Part shown: positions 15,990-25,118 of the stretch, piece after piece | How the letters are laid out: each line of letters starts with the position of its first letter | Position numbering within the stretch: the stretch's first letter is position 1 | Origin: Flavobacteriaceae bacterium | GTDB lineage: Bacteria; Bacteroidota; Bacteroidia; Flavobacteriales; Flavobacteriaceae | Assembly: GCA_029252265.1 (NCBI GenBank) | Contig: JAQXBT010000062.1 | Location: 1-34,785, forward strand | Direction: 5' to 3' | Length of the DNA: 34,785 nt | Position numbers and translations under genes: made by a program | Notes under the pieces: model-generated | What the model was told of the DNA's origin: nothing | What the model saw: the letters and a program-made list of their open reading frames with translations, nothing else | The model's database searches: none

Positions 15990-17999
15990 ATGTCTAAAGA
16001 TCAAAAACCTAAAAATACAAAATTTAATGCGTATTGGATTTATGGAATTGCCATTGTGCTGTTCCTTGCTTTCAATGTGTTTTCTGGTGGATTAGGAGAT
16101 TCTTCAGGAGTCTCTACGACCCCATCACAGTTTTTTAAATTCCTCAGAAATGGTGATGTTAAAAAAGTTGAGATCGTAAACAAACGAGAAGCATTGGTGT
16201 ATCTGACAACAAAAGCATCCAACAAAGACATTCACAAAAAAACGCAAAAAGAACAGCTATTCCCCACAACAGCTGGCGGACCGAGTTATCAATTTGAATT
16301 TGGAGATGTTCAATTGTTCCAAAAACAGTTGGAAGATACCATCCAACAAGACGATTTAGATACGGAACTTGATTTTAAAACAGAAACGAATGCGTGGGGT
16401 GACATCTTATCCTCTCTCATCCCCTTTATTTTAATCATCGGAGTGTGGATTTTCATCATGCGACGCATGTCTGGTGGTGGAGGTGGCGGCCCAGGGGGTC
16501 AAATTTTCAATATTGGAAAATCAAAAGCAAAGCTATTTGATGAAAAATTAGAAACCAAAACAACCTTTCAGGACGTGGCAGGTTTAGAAGGCGCTAAAGA
16601 AGAAATTCAAGAGATTGTTGACTTTCTTAAACACCCCGATAAATATACAGCCTTGGGTGGGAAAATACCAAAAGGTGCCTTATTAGTAGGCCCTCCAGGA
16701 ACTGGAAAAACATTATTAGCAAAAGCCGTTGCAGGAGAGGCAAAAGCCCCATTTTTCTCGCTATCAGGTTCTGATTTTGTTGAAATGTTTGTTGGTGTTG
16801 GCGCTTCAAGAGTGCGTGATTTGTTTAAACAAGCAAAAGAAAAATCCCCTTCAATTATTTTTATTGATGAAATTGATGCCATAGGACGAGCTCGAGGCAA
16901 AAGTAATATGTCAGGATCTAATGATGAAAGAGAAAACACCCTTAATCAGTTATTAACTGAAATGGATGGGTTTGGAACTAACACAAATGTGATTGTTTTG
17001 GCAGCAACCAACCGAGCTGATGTTTTAGATAAAGCACTCATGCGTGCAGGTCGATTTGATCGTCAGATTTATGTTGACCTCCCCGATATTAGAGAACGAA
17101 AAGAAATTTTCGAAGTTCATTTAAAACCTCTAAAAAAGGCAAAGGACTTAGATACCGACTTTTTATCAAAACAAACACCTGGATTTTCAGGAGCGGATAT
17201 TGCGAATGTTTGTAACGAAGCCGCCCTTATCGCCGCCCGTAGTGATAAAAAAGCAGTCGAAAAACAAGATTTCTTAGATGCTGTCGATCGTATTATTGGT
17301 GGTCTTGAAAAGAAAAATAAAATCATCACACCAAGTGAAAAAAGAGCTGTTGCTTTTCATGAGGCTGGACATGCGACCGTAAGCTGGATGCTAGAACATG
17401 CATCACCATTAGTCAAAGTCACCATAGTGCCCAGAGGACGTTCGTTAGGCGCAGCTTGGTATCTTCCTGAAGAACGACTGATTGTAAGACCCGAACAAAT
17501 GTTAGATGAAATGTGTGCTGCCTTAGGAGGTAGAGCCGCTGAAAAAGTCATCTTTGACAAAATATCCACTGGTGCTTTAAGTGATTTAGAAAAAGTAACA
17601 AAGCAAGCAAGAGCGATGGTTACTGTTTATGGACTAAGTGACAAAATTGGAAACCTAACGTATTATGATTCTTCGGGCGAAAATGACTATGGGTTTTCGA
17701 AACCCTACAGTGAAAAAACTGCCGAATTAATTGATACTGAGATTTCAAGAATTATAGAAACTCAATATGATCGCGCCATAAAACTCTTAGAAGACAACAA
17801 AGATAAATTAACCGAACTCGCAGAAGTTCTGTTGAAAAAAGAGGTTATTTTTAAAGACAATTTAGAAACTATTTTTGGAAAGCGCCCATTTATCACAGAA
17901 GAAGCTGTCAGTTCTACTCCAATAAAAAAAGAAGAGAATAAGGTTAAAAACAAGAAAGAGGAAGTTGTTGAGAAGAAAATAGAAGTCAAGGAAGAATAA
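15990..17999 (+). CDS. ftsH: ATP-dependent zinc metalloprotease FtsH
   Basis: A 669-residue membrane AAA+ protease that degrades misassembled membrane proteins and short-lived regulators. It has a first membrane helix near residues 13-30, a periplasmic segment, a second helix at about 132-152 ([17 protein letters not shown]) and a Gly-rich linker. The AAA+ domain follows with Walker A GPPGTGKT at 234-241, Walker [10 protein letters not shown] and an intact second region of homology. The zinc site HEAGH is at 457-461. The C-terminal ~30 residues are a run of Lys/Glu ([13 protein letters not shown]...), a low-complexity tail. It probably shares a transcript with rsfS. Confidence 0.97.
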   Translation: MSKDQKPKNTKFNAYWIYGIAIVLFLAFNVFSGGLGDSSGVSTTPSQFFKFLRNGDVKKVEIVNKREALVYLTTKASNKDIHKKTQKEQLFPTTAGGPSYQFEFGDVQLFQKQLEDTIQQDDLDTELDFKTETNAWGDILSSLIPFILIIGVWIFIMRRMSGGGGGGPGGQIFNIGKSKAKLFDEKLETKTTFQDVAGLEGAKEEIQEIVDFLKHPDKYTALGGKIPKGALLVGPPGTGKTLLAKAVAGEAKAPFFSLSGSDFVEMFVGVGASRVRDLFKQAKEKSPSIIFIDEIDAIGRARGKSNMSGSNDERENTLNQLLTEMDGFGTNTNVIVLAATNRADVLDKALMRAGRFDRQIYVDLPDIRERKEIFEVHLKPLKKAKDLDTDFLSKQTPGFSGADIANVCNEAALIAARSDKKAVEKQDFLDAVDRIIGGLEKKNKIITPSEKRAVAFHEAGHATVSWMLEHASPLVKVTIVPRGRSLGAAWYLPEERLIVRPEQMLDEMCAALGGRAAEKVIFDKISTGALSDLEKVTKQARAMVTVYGLSDKIGNLTYYDSSGENDYGFSKPYSEKTAELIDTEISRIIETQYDRAIKLLEDNKDKLTELAEVLLKKEVIFKDNLETIFGKRPFITEEAVSSTPIKKEENKVKNKKEEVVEKKIEVKEE

Positions 18000-18033
18000 A
18001 TTTAAAAACAACTTTTATTATATCTTAATTTTT

Positions 18034-18041
18034 TATATTTG
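18034..18041 (+). promoter_or_regulatory. -7 promoter box before the LUD-cdsA-psd-ACBP run
   Basis: TATATTTG, 37 nt before the LUD gene start and 34 bp after the ftsH stop. No clear -33 element. Confidence 0.35.
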
Positions 18042-18078
18042 AAAGAGTATAAGCAAAACCCTTATATCTCAATAAAAA

Positions 18079-18687
18079 ATGAGTGTATTTCGTAAAATAT
18101 TTGGATCAAATACTGATACTTCAAAGAGCAAGACTGACGAAAAAGATCAGAATAAGTACTTGGATTCTGCAAATTCACCCATAGACGAAACCTTCACCAT
18201 TAACTTTAATAAAAATGGTGGTAAGTTTTTATATTGCGAAACCGTCAATGAAGTTCAAAATTTTCTTCAAGACATTCTTGAAGAAAATAATTGGATCCAT
18301 AAAAAAGCGCTCATACTCAACGCTCAATTAGAAGATAAATTTAAACACTTTAATTTAAAATCAACAAAAAAAGCAGAAGATGCTGGTTTTTTATTTACCA
18401 CTTGTGAATCTCTTATAGCAAGCGACGGATCGCTCTTAATATGTTCCAATCAAATCGCAGAAAAAAAATTAATAGAATTACCCGAAAATTTTGTGGTCTT
18501 TGCAACAACAAGTCAGTTTGTGGCGACTATTAGCGAAGGTCTTCAGAGTATAAAAACAAAGAGTAAAACCAAAATCCCCTCCAACATTACCACCATCAAA
18601 CATTTTAAAGTAAATGAAAACAACGATTTCCTAAGTTATGGAAGTAGCTCAAAAAACCTATATTTGCTATTATTAGAAGATTTATAA
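18079..18687 (+). CDS. LUD-domain protein (LutC/YkgG-like)
   Basis: A 202-residue protein of the LUD family (KNGGKFLYCETVNEVQNFL at about 48-66, later DAGFLFTTCESLIASDGSLLIC). Family members such as LutC take part in lactate oxidation, but this one has no LutA or LutB partner, and the first ~45 residues are charged and disordered-looking. Stand-alone copies next to cdsA recur in Flavobacteria; their role is not established. cdsA follows 8 bp downstream, implying co-transcription. Confidence 0.85.
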   Translation: MSVFRKIFGSNTDTSKSKTDEKDQNKYLDSANSPIDETFTINFNKNGGKFLYCETVNEVQNFLQDILEENNWIHKKALILNAQLEDKFKHFNLKSTKKAEDAGFLFTTCESLIASDGSLLICSNQIAEKKLIELPENFVVFATTSQFVATISEGLQSIKTKSKTKIPSNITTIKHFKVNENNDFLSYGSSSKNLYLLLLEDL

Positions 18688-18695
18688 TATAAACA

Positions 18696-19517
18696 TTGAA
18701 AGAACTAACCACCAGAGCTTTATCAGGACTATTATTTGCCGTAATTTTAATTGGTTCACTCCAATTTAAATATGCTTGTATTACTATATTTTTCATATTT
18801 GGATTTATTTGTTTAGGAGAATTCAATAAATTAATTGGTCAAAGAAACAGGGCGTCCTACATCATTTATATGGTCATGTTTTTGGCCGTTGCTTTCTGGG
18901 ATCAGCTATTTACACCCCTTGAAAGTCTCTCTGACATATCACAGATATTGCTAGTGATTTGCCTGTTTGTAAATTTATTTTTGATTCGAGATTTATTTTC
19001 TTCAAAAAGCCTCCCTACTTTACTATCAAATCAGTTTATCAATACCACTTTTTATGTGAGTAGTGGTTTTGTGTTTTTACTTTTAATCGCACTAAATTTT
19101 GGAAACTACAGCCCTGAAATGATTATGTTCATATTCATTTTAATTTGGATTAATGATACTTTTGCGTATATCGTTGGGAAGAACTTTGGGAAACAGAAAC
19201 TATTTGAAAGCATTTCTCCTAAAAAAACAGTCGAAGGTTTTTTAGGCGGTGTCTTTTTTGCTGCCTTAGGGAGTTATGTTATTGCAAATTATACAGATTC
19301 ATTAAACTTTACTAGCTGGTTAATTATCAGTGTGATTGTAGGTGTTTTTGGCACTTTGGGTGACTTAGTAGAATCTAAATACAAGCGGCAAGCTTCAGTA
19401 AAAGATAGCGGAAAAATAATGCCTGGGCATGGAGGCCTGTTAGATCGTTTAGATAGTGTTATATTTGCAGCGCCATTTATCTATTTATTTTTAAGAATAT
19501 TAAATTATGTTTCATAA
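18696..19517 (+). CDS. cdsA: Phosphatidate cytidylyltransferase
   Basis: A 273-residue integral membrane enzyme making CDP-diacylglycerol from phosphatidic acid and CTP. About seven to eight hydrophobic helices are followed by the complete CDS signature near the C terminus: SKYKRQASVKDSG then MPGHGGLLDRLD. The start codon appears to be TTG (18696), since MKELTTRALSGL is the family start and no ATG fits. Its end overlaps psd by 11 bp, so translation is probably coupled. Confidence 0.95.
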   Translation: MKELTTRALSGLLFAVILIGSLQFKYACITIFFIFGFICLGEFNKLIGQRNRASYIIYMVMFLAVAFWDQLFTPLESLSDISQILLVICLFVNLFLIRDLFSSKSLPTLLSNQFINTTFYVSSGFVFLLLIALNFGNYSPEMIMFIFILIWINDTFAYIVGKNFGKQKLFESISPKKTVEGFLGGVFFAALGSYVIANYTDSLNFTSWLIISVIVGVFGTLGDLVESKYKRQASVKDSGKIMPGHGGLLDRLDSVIFAAPFIYLFLRILNYVS

Positions 19518-20154
19518 AGAAGGTCAAAAAATAATTTTTGTAGCACTCGTCATTGTAGTTGCTACGTTCCTGTTAATAGATGCTATACAAATGCCTTGGC
19601 TCGTAAAAGGGATTCAAATTAGTTTATTAGCATTACTCGTATTGATTCTACAATTTTTTAGAAATCCAAAACGGAACACTCATCAAAATGACCATCACGT
19701 AATTGCACCCGTTGATGGAAAAGTCGTAGTGATAGAAGAAGTTGAAGAAACAGAGTACTTCAAAGAAAAACGGATTCAAGTCAGTATTTTCATGTCGCCT
19801 ATTAATGTACATGTGACTCGCTATCCAATCAGTGGGTCAGTACTATTTAGTAAATATCACCCTGGCAAATATTTGGTTGCATGGCACCCAAAAGCAAGTA
19901 CCGATAACGAGCGTACCACCATTGTTGTAGAAAATAAAACCTATGGTAAAGTATTATACCGTCAAATTGCTGGCGCCTTAGCGCGACGTATCGTAAATTA
20001 CGCTAAAGAAGGTCAAACTGTTGAGCAAGGTTCAGATGCTGGTTTTATTAAATTTGGATCTAGAGTTGATTTGTTTTTACCTTTAGACACAACTATAAAA
20101 GTTAAACTAAATCAAAAAGTGAAAGGTGGTGAATGTATCATCGCCGAAGCATAG
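19507..20154 (+). CDS. psd: Phosphatidylserine decarboxylase, short form
   Basis: A 215-residue enzyme that makes phosphatidylethanolamine from phosphatidylserine. Two hydrophobic helices at the N terminus (IIFVALVIVVATFLLI and IQISLLALLVLILQFF) anchor it. IAPVDGKVV, IFMSPINVHVTRYPISG and HPGK follow. The self-cleavage site is IKFGSRV, with processing between G184 and S185 to form the pyruvoyl group. Length and layout match the compact class of Psd. It lies between cdsA (11-bp overlap) and an acyl-CoA-binding protein. Confidence 0.95.
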   Translation: MFHKEGQKIIFVALVIVVATFLLIDAIQMPWLVKGIQISLLALLVLILQFFRNPKRNTHQNDHHVIAPVDGKVVVIEEVEETEYFKEKRIQVSIFMSPINVHVTRYPISGSVLFSKYHPGKYLVAWHPKASTDNERTTIVVENKTYGKVLYRQIAGALARRIVNYAKEGQTVEQGSDAGFIKFGSRVDLFLPLDTTIKVKLNQKVKGGECIIAEA

Positions 20155-20155
20155 T

Positions 20156-20422
20156 ATGAATTCAGAGTCCTTAGAAATAGAGTTTAGAGAAGCTGTTGAT
20201 AGCATCAACAGTCATGACCAACCATTTCCAGCGGACACCCTCTTAAAACTCTATGCCTATTATAAAAAATCGACGAATGACTATAACCGACCCAGCAGCG
20301 GTAAGTCCATCATAAACGCATTCAAAACTAATGCACTTTTTCAGGTTGAAGACATCACTCAAGATGAAGCTAAAAAACGTTATATCGACCTTGCAAACAA
20401 CTACTTATTATACAGGAAATAA
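20156..20422 (+). CDS. Acyl-CoA-binding protein (ACBP)
   Basis: An 88-residue, all-helical protein with the ACBP core: LLKLYAYYKKSTNDYNRP (the family's YxxYKQAT-like helix 2 motif) and AKKRYIDLANNYL as helix 4. ACBPs bind long-chain acyl-CoA esters in the cytoplasm and buffer them for lipid metabolism. The frame is open from 20126 inside psd, but the ATG at 20156, one base after the psd stop, gives the normal family start. Bacterial ACBPs are unusual outside a few phyla; the position behind cdsA and psd fits a phospholipid role. Its stop lies 2 bp from the convergent valS stop. Confidence 0.9.
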   Translation: MNSESLEIEFREAVDSINSHDQPFPADTLLKLYAYYKKSTNDYNRPSSGKSIINAFKTNALFQVEDITQDEAKKRYIDLANNYLLYRK

Positions 20423-20430
20423 GCTTATTT
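20417..20430. other. Palindrome at the ACBP/valS convergence
   Basis: AAATAAGCTTATTT is a perfect 14-bp palindrome that contains both convergent stop codons. It lacks a loop and a long T-run, so at best it is a weak two-way terminator. Confidence 0.3.
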
Positions 20431-23055
20431 TAAGTTTTTCAAGCTCGCATTCAGCGTTTCAATTTTAGCAACAGCGTCCGCTTCTTTTTTCTTTTCACTT
20501 GCCACCACTTGCTCAGGGGCTCCAGAGACAAATCGTTCATTTGACAACTTTTTTTGAACAGACTTCAAAAACCCTTCAGTGTACTTAAGTTCTTCTTTTA
20601 ATTTTAAAATTTCAGCCTCCACATCGATCATATCCTTCGCTGGAATAAAGTACTCATTCGATTTCACTCTAAAGGATAAGGCATTTTCTACCGTTTCATT
20701 GGTATAAGTTAGATCAGATATATTTCCTAATTTTGAAATAATTGAATCAAAATATTTCGTTTGAGACTCATTATTCAATACTAAAAAATCAATAGTATTT
20801 TTAAATGCAATGTTTTTTTCTTTCCGGATAGTACGGATACCTGAGACCACATCGGAAGCAAACTCAAACCCTTCTAAAATTATGGGATCATAAGGAGTGA
20901 TTTCTGGCCAAGACGCAACAATTAGAGCTTCCTGAGGCGATCTTTTGTTTAAAAACTGCCAAATTTCTTCGGTAAGAAATGGCATAAAAGGATGTAATAT
21001 TTTTAGATTTGATTCTAATATTTCCACCACAGCCTCATAGGTCTTTTTGTCAATTGGTGCCTCATAGGCCGGTTTGACCATTTCTAACAACCAAGAACAG
21101 AAATCATCCCAAATTAGCTTATAAGTCGCCATCAACGCATCACTTAATCGATACTTACTAAAATGATCTTCAATTTCAACTAATGTTTTTTGAAATTTAG
21201 CTTGATACCACTCAATGGCTGTACTTGCATATTCTGGCTGGGCAATATCTGCAACTTCCCACCCTTGTATGAGTCGGAAAGCATTCCATATTTTATTTCC
21301 AAATGCTTTTCCTTGTTGACATAATGCTTCATCAAACATCAGATCATTTCCGGCAGCAGAGCTCAACAATAATCCAACTCGAACGCCATCGGCGCCAAAG
21401 TTTTCGATAAGCTTTAAAGCATCTGGAGAATTCCCCAAAGATTTGCTCATTTTACGACGTTGTTTATCACGTACAAGCCCGGTAAAATAAACATTCGTAA
21501 AAGGCTTTTGGTCTTTATATTCGTAGCCAGCGACAATCATGCGCGCAACCCAGAAAAATAAAATATCTGGCCCCGTGACTAAGTCATTGGTTGGATAGTA
21601 ATACTTGATGTCTTCATTTTCTGGATTTCGAATCCCATCAAACACGGACATAGGCCATAGCCAAGACGAAAACCAAGTATCTAAAACATCATTATCTTGT
21701 TTTAAATTTTGAAGACTTAATTGGAGGTTTCCAGATTTGACTTTTGCTAATTCTAACGCTTTTTCAATAGATTCGGCGACTACAAAGTCATCTTTACCAT
21801 CACCATAAAAATACGCTGGTATCTGTTGACCCCAAAATAATTGTCTTGAAATATTCCAATCGCGAATATTTTCCATCCAATGACGATAGGTGTTATCAAA
21901 CTTTTTTGGAAATAAGTTGATGGTTTGATCTTCTAAAACCGCTTTGATTGCTGGTTTTGCGAGCGTTTCCATTTTTAAAAACCATTGGTCAGAAAGTCGA
22001 GGTTCGATCACTTCTTTTGTACGCTCCGAAGTTCCAACTTTATGAATGTATTGTTCAGTTTTAATGAGATGTCCTTTGGATTCTAACTCTACTGCGATTT
22101 CTTTTCGAACCACAAATCGATCTTTTCCTTCGTAATGGAGACCAAAACTATTGAGTGTTGCATCAGCATTAAAAATATCGATGACTTCTAATTGATGTTT
22201 TTCTCCAAGAGCCTTATCATTAATATCGTGAGCCGGTGTCACTTTTAGACAGCCTGTTCCAAATTCAATATCAACATACTCATCTTCAATAATCGGAATC
22301 ACGCGACCACACAAGGGTACAATCGCCTTTTTTCCTTTTAAATGAGTGTAGCGTTCATCGTTTGGATTGATACATATTGCTGCATCTCCTAAAATGGTTT
22401 CAGGACGTGTGGTGGCTATTGTGATGACCTCATCACTTTCTTGAATCTTATAATTTAAATAATATAAATTTCCTTGACGTTCTTCATAAATCACTTCTTC
22501 ATCAGACAAGGTTGTTTGGGCTTGAGGATCCCAATTGACCATTCTAAACCCTCTGTAAATCATTCCTTTATTAAATAAATCAATAAAGACTTTAATCACA
22601 GATTCACTCATGTCATCATCCATGGTAAATTTTGTACGATCCCAATCACAAGAGCACCCAAGTTTTTTTAATTGCTCAAGAATAACACCGCCATATTCGT
22701 CGGTCCAATCCCAAGCGTGTTTCATAAACTCTTCTCGAGAAAGATCATTTTTATCAATCCCTTGTTCTTTAAGTTTAGCGACAACTTTTGCTTCTGTTGC
22801 AATAGAAGCATGATCCGTGCCAGGCACCCAACAGGCATTTTTCCCCTGTAAACGTGCTCGACGGACTAACACATCTTGAATCGTATTATTTAGCATATGA
22901 CCCATGTGTAAAATACCAGTGACGTTTGGTGGCGGAATGACAATCGTATAAGGCTCCCTTGAATCGGGTGTCGAATGAAAATACTTATTGGTCATCCAAT
23001 AGTCATACCACTTGTTTTCAACAGCTGCTGCATCATATTTTGAAGGAATCGACAT
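20425..23055 (-). CDS. valS: Valyl-tRNA synthetase
   Basis: An 876-residue class I aminoacyl-tRNA synthetase charging tRNA-Val. The HIGH motif appears as HMGH at 50-53 after PPPNVTGIL, and KMSKS is at 535-539. Between them lies the editing (CP1) domain with TTRPETILGDAA. The C terminus is a Lys/Glu-rich coiled coil (KLKEELKYTEGFLKSVQKKL to KIETLNASLKNL), the arm typical of ValRS. Length is normal. The gene is alone on the minus strand, divergent from the DUF1573 gene. Confidence 0.97.
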   Translation of the reverse strand: MSIPSKYDAAAVENKWYDYWMTNKYFHSTPDSREPYTIVIPPPNVTGILHMGHMLNNTIQDVLVRRARLQGKNACWVPGTDHASIATEAKVVAKLKEQGIDKNDLSREEFMKHAWDWTDEYGGVILEQLKKLGCSCDWDRTKFTMDDDMSESVIKVFIDLFNKGMIYRGFRMVNWDPQAQTTLSDEEVIYEERQGNLYYLNYKIQESDEVITIATTRPETILGDAAICINPNDERYTHLKGKKAIVPLCGRVIPIIEDEYVDIEFGTGCLKVTPAHDINDKALGEKHQLEVIDIFNADATLNSFGLHYEGKDRFVVRKEIAVELESKGHLIKTEQYIHKVGTSERTKEVIEPRLSDQWFLKMETLAKPAIKAVLEDQTINLFPKKFDNTYRHWMENIRDWNISRQLFWGQQIPAYFYGDGKDDFVVAESIEKALELAKVKSGNLQLSLQNLKQDNDVLDTWFSSWLWPMSVFDGIRNPENEDIKYYYPTNDLVTGPDILFFWVARMIVAGYEYKDQKPFTNVYFTGLVRDKQRRKMSKSLGNSPDALKLIENFGADGVRVGLLLSSAAGNDLMFDEALCQQGKAFGNKIWNAFRLIQGWEVADIAQPEYASTAIEWYQAKFQKTLVEIEDHFSKYRLSDALMATYKLIWDDFCSWLLEMVKPAYEAPIDKKTYEAVVEILESNLKILHPFMPFLTEEIWQFLNKRSPQEALIVASWPEITPYDPIILEGFEFASDVVSGIRTIRKEKNIAFKNTIDFLVLNNESQTKYFDSIISKLGNISDLTYTNETVENALSFRVKSNEYFIPAKDMIDVEAEILKLKEELKYTEGFLKSVQKKLSNERFVSGAPEQVVASEKKKEADAVAKIETLNASLKNLK

Positions 23056-23195
23056 ACTTTGGAATAGTTTTTGAATGTTAATTTACAAAAGTACTTATAT
23101 TTTGTTTTCTTTAAAATTAATAATTGAATTTATATGAGTGCAATTTTGCAGTTTGAAAAAAAAGTGACTAAATTTACATTAACTAACAATTTATT

Positions 23196-23621
23196 ATGAG
23201 AAAAATTTTTACAGTAGTGTTCATTTCCCTCTTCAGTTTGGGAATATATGCACAAGACAAAGTGGCCAAAATTGAATTTGAGTCGGAAACAATTGATTAT
23301 GGAACCATAGAAAAAGGATCCGATGGCGTTCGTGTCTTCAAATTTAAGAATACAGGAGATGCGCCTCTAATTGTTTCAGCTGTTAAATCTAGTTGTGGAT
23401 GTACAGTGCCTAAAAAGCCAACAGCGCCTATTTTACCTGGTGAAAATGGTGAAATTGAAGTCAAGTACGATACTAAAAGAGTGAATCCAATTCGAAAAAC
23501 GATTACCGTTACTTCTAATGCGGATACGCCTACAGTTGCTTTGAAAATCAAAGGAACTGTTATTGATTCTAGTAAGTCTAGTGTCATTGGAGATAAAGAC
23601 AAAAGTGTTTTAGAGCAATAA
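23196..23621 (+). CDS. Exported DUF1573-domain protein
   Basis: A 141-residue protein with a signal peptide (MRKIFTVVFISLFSLGIYAQ, cleaved near residue 19-20) and one DUF1573 domain, an immunoglobulin-like beta-sandwich: IDYGTIEKGSDGVRVFKFKNTGDAPLIV, then the conserved SSCGCTVP with two Cys, and VKYDTKR. Such proteins are abundant in Bacteroidota and are expected in the periplasm or outer surface; function unknown. The last ~17 residues are polar. A terminator follows at 23646-23671. Confidence 0.92.
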   Translation: MRKIFTVVFISLFSLGIYAQDKVAKIEFESETIDYGTIEKGSDGVRVFKFKNTGDAPLIVSAVKSSCGCTVPKKPTAPILPGENGEIEVKYDTKRVNPIRKTITVTSNADTPTVALKIKGTVIDSSKSSVIGDKDKSVLEQ

Positions 23622-23645
23622 GCTCAAAACCTTTATTCCGAAACG

Positions 23646-23671
23646 AAAGCACCTTAATTGGTGCTTTTTTT
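23646..23671 (+). terminator. Terminator after the DUF1573 gene
   Basis: AAAGCACC-TTAATT-GGTGCTTT followed by further T to 23671. The loop holds the stop codon of the convergent protease gene (TTA at 23654-23656). Confidence 0.8.
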
Positions 23672-25000
23672 ATGTAATAAATCTTGGAGTCTAAATTGAA
23701 ATTTCATTAGAACACCGTCGCGTTCTACAATCATTTTGATGCGCTTCCCATCCGAACCATAAAATTGTTCTATCGCTTTTTGAAGGGTTAATGAACTTAA
23801 ATTTTGATTATTGATTGAGATCACTACATCCTCAATTTTAAGCCCCGCCAAAGCTGCTGGAGAAGAGAGTCGAATGTCCGAAATTACTAATTCTGGAACG
23901 ATTTCAAATTTGTAAGAAGATGAAAAACTAATAGCATTTGAACTTTGAGAAGATGAATTAGGTGCTGTTAAATCTGGGGTCTCCGAAAGAGTTTTAACTA
24001 ATCGAACTCCTGCATACTGCATCACAACACCACTTTTATTATACTTAAATGATTTGTTGAAATAGTTGTTTTTCTTAAATGCAACCCATTGTGACTTATA
24101 GTTAAAGACCCAATTAAAACGATGTGTAACACCTCCCATTAAACTTCCATTCCGTAACGCATGTATCTTCTCTTTTTGGACCGATGAATCATCTGGAAAT
24201 GCAACATTTATATCGTCTAAGCTAAAGTCTGAGAGTCGAAATGATTCAAGCACCGCCCTTTTTCCAAAAATGGTACCACTAAGCCCTTTCCCTAAAAAAT
24301 CATCAAACGTATTGTTTGGAATTGAAATCGACTGTGTTGAATCTTCAAATAGCCATATCGCATCACTTCCTCCTGTATCAATTAAAAGATTCACAGGAAT
24401 TTCCTTATTTCCCATGAAAACAGCAGCTTCTGTGATTGGTTTTTTATTGTAAAACTTCAAAGGTAACTGCCGCCATTTATTTGAAAATTTTTGCGTGTAA
24501 TAGTTGTGGTTATAAAGTTTGATAAACTTTCGAGTGTAATTCACCTCAACCACAAAATCTTTAAAAATATCATATCCTATTATCCCATGAATAGGGATTC
24601 CTAAGCTTGGAACAAAGTTGATGGAAGCATCAATAATCGCAAATAGGTCCTGATTTAGATTTACAGCTTCTCCGATACTAATTGTATTATTAGTGGACCG
24701 TAATGATTCAATGGGTGCATCAGTTCCTAAGCCTTGAATATGATTTAGTTCAGTTTTATGAATTGACAACTCGTCTTTTAAATTGAAAAAATTAAAAATA
24801 ATTGGTTTTGAAACGCCTGTATCTAATAAAAAAGACAAATCGACACCATTAATTGTTACTGGAAAGACAATAAGGTTATTTACTAATCGAAAATGTATCT
24901 TAGTACTTTTTCCGTTCTGAATCACAAAATTTCCTTGTGAAAACACATTTACATTAAAGCAAACAACAAAAATGATATTTAGAAATTTAAGGTTAATCAT
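23654..25000 (-). CDS. Retropepsin-like aspartic protease with PDZ domain
   Basis: A 448-residue exported protein starting MINLKFLNIIFVVCF (signal peptide to about FSQ). Two pepsin-type half-sites are visible: FLLDTG (catalytic D60) with GIIGYDIF downstream, and LLIDTG (D208) with GGS. So both halves are on one chain, as in bacterial double-domain aspartyl proteases. A PDZ domain follows at about 365-435 (DIRLSSPAALAGLKIEDVVISIN). The frame is open to 25021, but the ATG at 24998-25000 begins the signal peptide, and a TACATTTG box at 25003-25010 would lie inside a longer gene. Probably periplasmic; substrate unknown. Confidence 0.88.
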   Translation of the reverse strand: MINLKFLNIIFVVCFNVNVFSQGNFVIQNGKSTKIHFRLVNNLIVFPVTINGVDLSFLLDTGVSKPIIFNFFNLKDELSIHKTELNHIQGLGTDAPIESLRSTNNTISIGEAVNLNQDLFAIIDASINFVPSLGIPIHGIIGYDIFKDFVVEVNYTRKFIKLYNHNYYTQKFSNKWRQLPLKFYNKKPITEAAVFMGNKEIPVNLLIDTGGSDAIWLFEDSTQSISIPNNTFDDFLGKGLSGTIFGKRAVLESFRLSDFSLDDINVAFPDDSSVQKEKIHALRNGSLMGGVTHRFNWVFNYKSQWVAFKKNNYFNKSFKYNKSGVVMQYAGVRLVKTLSETPDLTAPNSSSQSSNAISFSSSYKFEIVPELVISDIRLSSPAALAGLKIEDVVISINNQNLSSLTLQKAIEQFYGSDGKRIKMIVERDGVLMKFQFRLQDLLHKKSTN

Positions 25001-25002
25001 AA

Positions 25003-25010
25003 CAAATGTA
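25003..25010 (-). promoter_or_regulatory. -7-like box immediately before the protease gene
   Basis: TACATTTG on the minus strand ends 2 nt before the ATG. Use would give a leaderless message. A TTG lies 15 bp upstream; the match may be chance. Confidence 0.3.
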
Positions 25011-25064
25011 GTGAGAGGCAAGAATCAATTTACGTTCATTTTTTTTAAATAATAGGGAAAGCGC

Positions 25065-25095
25065 TTTATTTTATACAAACTTTAAGATAAATTTG
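25065..25095 (+). promoter_or_regulatory. Promoter for aminotransferase-murB
   Basis: TAAATTTG (25088-25095) with TTTA at 25065-25068, spacer 19 bp. The -7 box ends 23 nt before the ATG. Confidence 0.45.
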
Positions 25096-25118
25096 TAAGC
25101 AATAGATACATCAAAACA

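Noticed and set aside
16607-16939. A 110-codon frame antisense to ftsH
   Set aside because: It lies fully inside the conserved AAA+ domain coding sequence and reads as a low-complexity shadow.
25022-25118. tRNA or small RNA gene in this and other short gaps
   Set aside because: No cloverleaf with a TTC-loop or CCA end could be found by eye in the gaps; they hold promoter-like boxes only.
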